Origin: Deinococcus sp.
GTDB taxonomy: Bacteria > Deinococcota > Deinococci > Deinococcales > Deinococcaceae
Direction of reading: 5' to 3'
Length of the DNA: 5,380 nt
Assembly: GCA_028287665.1 (NCBI GenBank)
Contig: JAQBPF010000244.1
Location: 1 to 5,380 of the forward strand
Part shown: positions 1-5,380 of the stretch, one piece after another
Layout of the letters: every line of letters begins with the position of its first letter
How positions within the stretch are numbered: position 1 is the stretch's first letter
Made by a program: the position numbers and the translations under genes
Notes under the pieces: generated by a model
The model's database searches: none
Told to the model about the DNA's origin: nothing
Seen by the model: only the letters and a program-made list of their open reading frames with translations

Positions 1-27
1 ATAGTAAGTCTCCGCCGCTTTGTTCAT
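1..27 (-). CDS. Possible start of an unidentified gene downstream of glmS (partial)
   Basis: An ATG at 27-25 on the minus strand opens a frame that reads M-N-K-A-A-E-T-Y-Y and runs off the window edge without a stop. It begins 27 bases after the glmS stop codon, on the same strand, so it could be the next gene of the same transcript. No strong Shine-Dalgarno is visible: a GGGG lies about 7 bases upstream and an AGAGG about 14 bases upstream. Nine codons are too few to assign a family, and an open frame this short could be chance. There is also no terminator-like hairpin with a T-run between glmS and this point, which fits read-through. Confidence 0.35.
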
Positions 28-54
28 TGTTTAGCCCCGAGCCTCTTGGAGTTG

Positions 55-1875
<1,821 letters not shown>

Positions 1876-1879
1876 ACGA

Positions 1880-1884
1880 ACCTC
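1880..1884 (-). promoter_or_regulatory. glmS ribosome binding site
   Basis: GAGGT on the minus strand sits 4 bases before the ATG at 1875. It supports the start that places Cys second; the upstream in-frame ATG at 1893 has no comparable site and would put this sequence inside the coding region. Confidence 0.65.
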
Positions 1885-1949
1885 ATCCCACACAGCGCGA
1901 ATGGCTGGTGGGGGTGCCTGTTTTGGATTTGATCCTGCTCATGCATGTT

Positions 1950-2130
1950 GCCGGACCTTATGTCTGCGTTGCCGCAGGGGTTATCGTCCGGGCTTCCCGC
2001 ACCAACTGGTACGGCGGGTAGGCGCTCATGCTCGCCTGAGGGCATCCGCAGAATGCTCGCTGACCCTCACCTCGTTTCCCCATTCGCCCAGTGTTCTCAT
2101 CAGAAGTCTGGACGGTGGGGCCTTGCGCTG
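1950..2130 (-). ncRNA. glmS ribozyme: glmS ribozyme (glucosamine-6-phosphate-activated self-cleaving leader RNA)
   Basis: Read on the minus strand. In characterised glmS ribozymes the RNA cleaves just before a GCGCC using glucosamine-6-phosphate as cofactor; here A2129|G2128 is the predicted cut, in CAGCGCAAGG. P1: 2120-2116 pairs with 2082-2078 and 2114-2108 with 2091-2085 (7 bp), capped by TTCT/AGAA. Then comes the conserved ACGAGG (2075-2070), which holds the active-site guanine in known examples. P2: TGAGGG (2069-2064) pairs with CCCTCA (2042-2037) around AGCGAGCATTCTGCGGATG, close to the known ATCGA..TTCGGCGGATG. P2.2: CGCA (2127-2124) pairs with TGCG (2050-2047). P4: CCGGAC (1991-1986) pairs with GTCCGG (1956-1951). 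P4.1: CTGCG/CGCAG (1977-1973, 1968-1964) with a GCAA loop, followed by the expected ACATAAG. It lies directly upstream of glmS, 74 bases before the start codon. The P3 region is atypical. The order and sequence of elements make another RNA class unlikely. Confidence 0.9.
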
Positions 2131-2176
2131 CCCTGTTTGTGTTGCGTGTAGACCCGGCACCACAGGTCTGCCCGGC

Positions 2177-2209
2177 AGTGTATCACTCCCGCCTGAGCAA
2201 AGAGAGCAA
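2177..2209 (-). promoter_or_regulatory. Candidate glmS promoter
   Basis: On the minus strand an extended -10-like TGATACACT (2185-2177) lies about 47 bases upstream of the predicted ribozyme cleavage site, so transcription starting near 2170 would include the whole ribozyme. The best -35-like hexamers, TTGCTC at 2209-2204 and 2200-2195, are at poor spacings (21 and 12 bases) from TACACT. The position is sensible but the sequence match is weak. Confidence 0.3.
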
Positions 2210-2434
2210 GATACTCATAGGTGCGTATGGATGGGGGTAGACGGCTGAGCCGCCCCTGCTGACTAACGCTTGGCTAAAGTTCAGCCGGGACAGCCTGCCA
2301 TGCCTGCTCGGGGGCCGCCTGATAGGATGGCGGCACGGCAGGCGGCCCAGCGTGGTGTCTCCAGAATTCGGGGAAGTCCCACCGCCGGGTAAGTCCGCAG
2401 CACGGGCGCTTATGGCGCAGTTGTTCAGCACCAG
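2186..2434. other. Divergent intergenic region without a recognisable gene
   Basis: About 250 bases separate the candidate glmS and fmdB-like promoters. I see no coding frame with a family signature or a good ribosome binding site here. The stretch is GC-rich and holds a cluster of inverted repeats (2293-2348, listed separately) and a short CGGC-TGA-GCCG palindrome at 2242-2252. It could contain regulatory sites or an undetected small RNA, but nothing specific can be named. Confidence 0.5.
2312..2348. repeat. GC-rich inverted repeat between glmS and the fmdB-like gene
   Basis: GGGCCGCCT at 2312-2320 is perfectly complementary to AGGCGGCCC at 2340-2348 (9 bp, 19-base loop). A competing inner hairpin uses GCCGCC (2314-2319) and GGCGGC (2329-2334), and GCCTGCC at 2293-2299 can pair with GGCAGGC at 2337-2343. 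No T-run follows on either strand, so this is not a standard intrinsic terminator. Function is unknown. Confidence 0.6.
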
Positions 2435-2464
2435 TTGTCAGCAGATCGTTTCCGCACCCATACT
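2435..2464 (+). promoter_or_regulatory. Candidate promoter of the fmdB-like/htrA unit
   Basis: TTGTCA (2435-2440; 5 of 6 to the sigma-70-type -35) is followed after 18 bases by CATACT (2459-2464; 4 of 6 to TATAAT). A start near 2471 would leave a short leader of about 26 bases that includes the ribosome binding site at 2485-2490. The -35 overlaps the second copy of a short direct repeat, TTGTTCAGCA (2421-2430) and TTGTCAGCA (2435-2443). Confidence 0.45.
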
Positions 2465-2484
2465 CCAGCTTCACCCCCTATTTC

Positions 2485-2490
2485 AGAGGA
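2485..2490 (+). promoter_or_regulatory. Ribosome binding site of the fmdB-like gene
   Basis: AGAGGA six bases before the ATG at 2497; it fixes the start that gives the family-typical N-terminus M-P-T-Y. Confidence 0.7.
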
Positions 2491-2496
2491 CCCCCC

Positions 2497-2769
2497 ATGC
2501 CGACGTACCTGTACAAAAATACCCTGACCGGAGAGGTCTACGAACTGCGCCAGAGTATGCGCGACGAAGCCTATACCACCCACCCCGAAACCGGCGTAGC
2601 CGTCAAGCGTATTCTGGCGCGGCCCAGCATTGCCTTCAAAGGCAGCGGCTTTTATGTCAACGATTCCCGGCCCTCCTCGGGCGGTGATTCGGGCGGCGCA
2701 TCTGCCAGCAGCAGCAGTTCTTCCGACAGCAGTTCGGGGGGCAGCAAGGGCAAGAGCGGCGGCGAATGA
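2497..2769 (+). CDS. FmdB-family small protein lacking the zinc-ribbon cysteines
   Basis: A 90-residue protein. FmdB-family proteins (putative regulators, also named for a CxxC-CxxC-Ser pattern) start MPTYEY.C..CG, have a second CPxCG knuckle, a G..FKGSGFY motif and a Ser/Gly-rich tail. This protein keeps MPTYLYKN (1-8), a QSM motif (19-21), AFKGSGFYVNDSR (46-58) and a tail of about 30 residues made mostly of Ser and Gly. It contains no cysteine at all: the first knuckle reads NTLTG and the second HPETG. Zinc binding by the usual four cysteines is therefore impossible. The scaffold may be retained for another role, or the gene may be a divergent paralogue. Its stop overlaps the next start (ATGA), which indicates translational coupling with the HtrA-like protease. 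The family's biochemical function is not established, so none is assigned. Family membership is confident; the function is not. Confidence 0.85.
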   Translation: MPTYLYKNTLTGEVYELRQSMRDEAYTTHPETGVAVKRILARPSIAFKGSGFYVNDSRPSSGGDSGGASASSSSSSDSSSGGSKGKSGGE

Positions 2770-3992
2770 CCCCCGGCACGTCCCGGCCCGTGGAGGCGGC
2801 AGAGCTTCAGAGGCCAGCGGAGGCTGGGGCCAGTTCCGCACAGACTCAGGCACAGACCCCGCTGGGACAGGCTCAGGCGGCACGGCCCAGGCGTCCGCTG
2901 GCCTCTGTGCTGGGGTTGGCCCTGCTGCTCTCGGCAGCGTTGGCAGGCGCGTATGTGACGGGCCGGGTCACAGCCCAGCGTGCCCTGGTCACGCCCGATG
3001 AAATCAATACCGTAGAAGTGGCGCAGAAATCCATTCAGGCCGTTGTACGCGTGGATTCGCGGCTCCGTAAGGAATTTCTGCAACCGGGCGACGATCCGAT
3101 CGAAGTGGGCACCGGATTCTTCTACAAAAAAGACCTGATCGTGACCAACTACCACGTGATTCAGTATCAGGAATCCGTGAGTGTGACGCTCTCGAATGGG
3201 CGGCGCGTCAACGCCAAAATTGAGGGTGTGGACCCCGGCATCGATATTGCCATCCTGCGGGTCACGGGCATCACAGCTCCCAAAACACTGAGCTTCGGCC
3301 AGAGCGCCCGCCTAATTCCCGGCCAGAAGCTGATCAGCATCGGGACGCCGCTCCGCATCCAGAACTTTGTCGGCGCGGGCATCTTCAGCGTGATGGTCAG
3401 CCCGCGTGACGTTCCCCGCAACGACAATCTGGGATCGGAGATCGGGCAGTACATCACGACCACCACCAGCATCCAGCCGGGCAACAGCGGCGGCCCCCTG
3501 CTGGATTCTCGCGGCGCAGTGGTGGGGGTGGCTGACCTGAATGCCGCGCCCAGCGGCCTGATTCCCGGCACCATCGGCATTGCCATTCCCGGTGATCTGG
3601 TCAAGCAGAGCCTGGATGACCTGGAAAAAATCGGCGTACCCCAGCGCGGCACCCTGGGCGTGACGTTGGTGGACCTGGACACCCTCGACCCGGCCCTCCG
3701 CAGCCTGGCAGGCCTGAACAGCAGCGAAGGCGCCCTGGTGGACGAGGTGCCCGCCGGAACTGCCGGAGCGCGGGCCGCCCTGCGTGGTTCCCTCCGCAAC
3801 AGCAAAAGCCAGCTTCTGGCTCCCCTTGGAGACATCATCGTGGCGGTGGACGGCCAGCGGGTGCAAAACTCCTTCGACGTGATCCGCATCGTGGCGGCCA
3901 AACGCCCCGGCCAAACAGTGACTCTGCGGCTGTGGCGCAACAAAAAGAGCGTGGACGTGAAAGTGATGCTGCTGAGGCGCACGTTGCAATAA
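2766..3992 (+). CDS. HtrA/DegS-like serine protease (S1C family), membrane-anchored, one PDZ domain
   Basis: A 408-residue trypsin-fold protease of the HtrA/Deg type, which degrades or processes misfolded envelope proteins. The catalytic triad is visible: H130 in TNYHVI, D160 in DPGIDIAIL and S241 in QPGNSGGPLLD. Residues 1-43 are a Pro/Ala/Gln-rich tail ending in R-P-R-R-P. Residues 45-64 form one hydrophobic segment with no clear signal peptidase site, so I infer an N-in anchor with the protease outside the membrane. The protease domain is about 82-285, and a single C-terminal PDZ domain (about 295-403) carries GTLGV and the GDIIVAVDGQ motif typical of the family. The architecture resembles DegS or the Gram-positive HtrA proteins rather than two-PDZ DegP. 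The ATG overlaps the stop of the fmdB-like gene in ATGA, and no other Met occurs before residue 210. I recognise no specific gene name among the several Deinococcus HtrA paralogues. Confidence 0.93.
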   Translation: MTPGTSRPVEAAELQRPAEAGASSAQTQAQTPLGQAQAARPRRPLASVLGLALLLSAALAGAYVTGRVTAQRALVTPDEINTVEVAQKSIQAVVRVDSRLRKEFLQPGDDPIEVGTGFFYKKDLIVTNYHVIQYQESVSVTLSNGRRVNAKIEGVDPGIDIAILRVTGITAPKTLSFGQSARLIPGQKLISIGTPLRIQNFVGAGIFSVMVSPRDVPRNDNLGSEIGQYITTTTSIQPGNSGGPLLDSRGAVVGVADLNAAPSGLIPGTIGIAIPGDLVKQSLDDLEKIGVPQRGTLGVTLVDLDTLDPALRSLAGLNSSEGALVDEVPAGTAGARAALRGSLRNSKSQLLAPLGDIIVAVDGQRVQNSFDVIRIVAAKRPGQTVTLRLWRNKKSVDVKVMLLRRTLQ

Positions 3993-4002
3993 CAATAACA
4001 GC

Positions 4003-4149
4003 GGTGAGCGGGCTGGGATGAGCAGGCTGGGGTGAGGAGGGAGTGGGAAAGGCGCATGGAGGCCGATCTCCACAACGTTCTCTGGACTGCGGTCTTTGCC
4101 GAGCCTCTACGTTTGTTACCCGTCACTCTCTTTTCACTGACCACTCACC
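4003..4149. repeat. Intergenic heptamer-rich repeat element, copy A (upstream of first kinase)
   Basis: The 196 bases between the protease and the first kinase hold a repeat in two parts. The left part has two 14-base units, GGTGAGCGGGCTGG (4003-4016) and GATGAGCAGGCTGG (4017-4030), then a third degenerate unit to 4047. It continues into AGTGGGAAAGGCG (4042-4054). The right part ends in CACTGACCACTCACC (4135-4149), whose final CTCACC is complementary to the GGTGAG that opens the left units. The AGTGGGAAA string and CACTGACCACTCAC recur in the same order and orientation in copy B. The middle (about 4055-4120) is unrelated to copy B and contains no gene. Confidence 0.65.
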
Positions 4150-4150
4150 A

Positions 4151-4178
4151 TTTACGCTTTTCCAATTGGCGCTATCAT
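4151..4178 (+). promoter_or_regulatory. Candidate promoter giving a leaderless mRNA for the first kinase
   Basis: TATCAT at 4173-4178 is a fair -10 hexamer (5 of 6) whose last base is 10 bases before the kinase ATG (4189). A weak -35, TTTACG (4151-4156), lies 16 bases upstream. Transcription would start at or within a few bases of the ATG. The sequence before the ATG, CCCCCCGTC, has no Shine-Dalgarno, which fits a leaderless transcript. Leaderless mRNAs are common in Deinococcus. Confidence 0.5.
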
Positions 4179-4188
4179 TCCCCCCGTC

Positions 4189-4800
4189 ATGTACTTGGTC
4201 ATAGAAGGCCCCATCGGGGTGGGAAAAACCAGCCTCGCGGGGCGGCTGGCTGCCCGTTACGGCGCAGACCTGAATCTGGAAATCGTAGAGGAAAACCCCT
4301 TCCTGGCGCGGTTTTACGAGGATCCTGCTGCCTATTCTTTTCAGGTGCAGGTGTTCTTTTTGCTGTCACGCTTCAAGCAGCTCAGCACCCTGTCTCAGCC
4401 CGGCCTGTGGAGCGGCAACGTGGTCAGCGACTACCTGTTCGCCAAGGATTTTATTTTTGCGGCCATGAACCTCAAAGACGCCGAATTTTCCCTGTACGAA
4501 GACCTGTATTCGCACCTGTCGCCGCGCCTGCCCACGCCCGATCTGGTGGTGTACCTGCGGGCCGATACCGACCTGCTGCTGCGGCGCATAGAGCAGCGTG
4601 GGCGGCCCTTCGAGCGTGATATGCAGGCCGCCTATCTGGCCGACCTGACCGGCCGCTACGACGAATATTTCCGCACCTATCCCCACGCCTTGCTGACCGT
4701 GGACGCCAGCGGCTACGACTTTGTGGGCAACGAGGCCGACGAGCAGGCCATCGTGGAGCGGATAGAGGCGGCGCTGGCAGCGGCGAGCGCGGCAGACTGA
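4189..4800 (+). CDS. Deoxynucleoside kinase, deoxyguanosine kinase-like
   Basis: A 203-residue cytoplasmic enzyme that phosphorylates a deoxynucleoside with ATP to the 5'-monophosphate, in dNTP salvage. The P-loop is GPIGVGKT (7-14). The EIVEENPFLARFYED stretch (31-45) holds the family's catalytic glutamate, and SDYLF (80-84) replaces the ERS/DRS motif. The LID arginines are in RRIEQRGRPFE (132-142). The whole pattern matches what I recall of Bacillus subtilis Dgk (EGPIGAGKT, IVEDNPYL, IADY, RIEKRGRPFE), so dGuo is the likely preferred substrate, by inference. Length is normal. The start is set by the P-loop position, identical to that of the downstream paralogue, and by a -10-like site just upstream. 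There is no ribosome binding site. Its partner gene follows 125 bases later; in lactobacilli such neighbouring kinases form heterodimers. Confidence 0.92.
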   Translation: MYLVIEGPIGVGKTSLAGRLAARYGADLNLEIVEENPFLARFYEDPAAYSFQVQVFFLLSRFKQLSTLSQPGLWSGNVVSDYLFAKDFIFAAMNLKDAEFSLYEDLYSHLSPRLPTPDLVVYLRADTDLLLRRIEQRGRPFERDMQAAYLADLTGRYDEYFRTYPHALLTVDASGYDFVGNEADEQAIVERIEAALAAASAAD

Positions 4801-4809
4801 TGAGGGACA

Positions 4810-4907
4810 GTGAGTGGAGAGTGGTCAGTAGTCAGTGGGAAAAGCGGAGAAGAATCGTTGGTTGTGGCGGCACTTCACCCACTCCCCACTTACCACTGAC
4901 CACTCAC
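4810..4907. repeat. Intergenic heptamer-rich inverted repeat, copy B (upstream of second kinase)
   Basis: A 30-base arm at 4810-4839 and a 30-base arm at 4878-4907 are complementary at 24 of 30 positions, with a 38-base loop. Each arm is made of degenerate heptamers: AGTGAGT, GGAGAGT, GGTCAGT, AGTCAGT on the left, and ACTCCCC, ACTTACC, ACTGACC, ACTCACA on the right. The right arm ends 18 bases before the second kinase ATG. It shares AGTGGGAAA-R-GCG (4834-4846; 12 of 13) and CACTGACCACTCAC (4894-4907; exact) with copy A. No T-run follows, so a plain intrinsic terminator is unlikely. It may be a REP-like mobile or regulatory repeat, or an mRNA stability hairpin within a kinase transcript. Confidence 0.8.
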
Positions 4908-4925
4908 ACGCGGCGGATTCGCTAG

Positions 4926-5380
4926 ATGTACGTCGCCGTTTCAGGCAACATCGGCAGCGGCAAAAGCACCCTCACCCGGATGCTGGCCGACCGCTACGGC
5001 CTCCGCCCCGTCTATGAGCCGTACACCGACAACCCGTATCTGGAAGACTTTTACCGCGATATGCGGCGTTATTCCTTCCATTCTCAGGTCTATTTTCTGA
5101 GCCGCCGCCTGGAGCAGCACCTGAATCTGGTCACGGGGGCGCGGTACGTTATTCAGGACCGCACCGTGTTCGAGGACGCCAACATTTTTGCCCGCAACCT
5201 GTACGAATCGGGCCAGATGGAAGACCGCGACTGGGCCACCTACCGGGGGCTGTATGAGGGGATTTTGCCCGCGCTGCGCCTGCCCGACCTCCTCATTCAC
5301 ATAGACGCCAGTCTGCCCACCTTGCAAAGCCGCATTGCCCAGCGGGGCCGCAGCTACGAGCAGACGATTCCCGAAGCGTA
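4926..5380 (+). CDS. Deoxynucleoside kinase, deoxyadenosine/deoxycytidine kinase-like (3' end outside window)
   Basis: The first 151 residues are present and the frame is open at the window edge; roughly 50 residues should be missing. The P-loop is GNIGSGKS (7-14). The YEPYTDNPYLEDFY stretch (30-43) supplies the catalytic glutamate, QDRT (77-80) is the DRS-type motif, and LID arginines lie in RIAQRGRSYE (136-145). It differs from its upstream neighbour at exactly the points that separate Bacillus Dck from Dgk (VAG.VG-GKST, QDRS.YED.GIFA), so dAdo and/or dCyd are the inferred substrates. An in-frame TAG immediately precedes the ATG, so translation cannot start further upstream. No clear ribosome binding site is visible in CGGCGGATTCGCTAG. 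It could be co-transcribed with the first kinase through the repeat or have its own start. Family assignment is firm; substrate choice is inference. Confidence 0.9.
   Translation, partial: MYVAVSGNIGSGKSTLTRMLADRYGLRPVYEPYTDNPYLEDFYRDMRRYSFHSQVYFLSRRLEQHLNLVTGARYVIQDRTVFEDANIFARNLYESGQMEDRDWATYRGLYEGILPALRLPDLLIHIDASLPTLQSRIAQRGRSYEQTIPEA

Noticed and set aside
1876..1893. Longer GlmS start at 1893 adding six residues
   Set aside because: It would move the catalytic cysteine away from the N-terminus and overlap the ribosome binding site.
1901..2248. Plus-strand open frames of 68-115 codons across the glmS leader
   Set aside because: They run antisense through the ribozyme, whose base-pairing explains the sequence, and they lack ribosome binding sites and recognisable motifs.
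2425..3155. Minus-strand frames of 150-170 codons opposite the fmdB-like and htrA genes
   Set aside because: Both overlap strongly supported plus-strand genes and have low-complexity, family-free translations.
4060..4075. GGAG-GCCGAT-CTCC hairpin as an htrA terminator
   Set aside because: The stem is only four base pairs and is not followed by a T-run.
3167..4144. Minus-strand frames of 325 and 253 codons opposite htrA
   Set aside because: Arg/Ser/Pro-rich or His/Ala-rich shadows of the protease, with no motif.
4810..4907. Heptamer arms considered as a CRISPR array or intrinsic terminator
   Set aside because: The units are 7 bases, degenerate and without spacers, and the hairpin has no T-run after it.

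Overview
The window looks like Deinococcus chromosome: high G+C, a GlmS of ordinary bacterial type, an HtrA-like protease, and a tandem pair of deoxynucleoside kinases. From memory, a similar gene order exists around glmS in Deinococcus radiodurans, but I could not check this. Everything seen reads as core chromosome; there is no transposase, integrase, CRISPR array, tRNA or rRNA.

Layout. Positions 1-27 (minus) may hold the first nine codons of an unidentified gene. Positions 55-1875 (minus) encode glucosamine-6-phosphate synthase, GlmS. Its 5' leader (about 2130-1950, minus) folds into what I read as a glmS ribozyme: the conserved core strings are present, P1, P2, P4 and P4.1 all pair, and the P2.2 pseudoknot shows a compensated base change. 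Positions 2177-2464 lie between two divergent promoter candidates and contain a GC-rich inverted repeat but no convincing gene. On the plus strand, 2497-2769 is a small FmdB-family protein that has lost every zinc-binding cysteine. It overlaps by 4 bases a membrane-anchored HtrA/DegS-like protease with one PDZ domain (2766-3992). Then come two paralogous deoxynucleoside kinases, one resembling Bacillus Dgk (4189-4800) and one resembling Bacillus Dck/dAK (4926 to the window end, truncated). Each kinase is preceded by a copy of the same heptamer-based intergenic hairpin repeat (4003-4149 and 4810-4907).

How the genes work together. GlmS makes glucosamine-6-phosphate for peptidoglycan and other amino sugars; the ribozyme would cut the glmS mRNA when that product accumulates. 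The FmdB-like/HtrA pair is a translationally coupled unit, with the protease probably acting on the outer face of the cytoplasmic membrane. The kinase pair would salvage purine deoxynucleosides and deoxycytidine into dNMPs, relevant in a genus known for large-scale DNA repair. Nothing in the sequence links the three modules functionally beyond proximity.

The most notable points are the glmS ribozyme outside the Firmicutes, the cysteine-free FmdB protein, and the twin repeats in front of the kinases.
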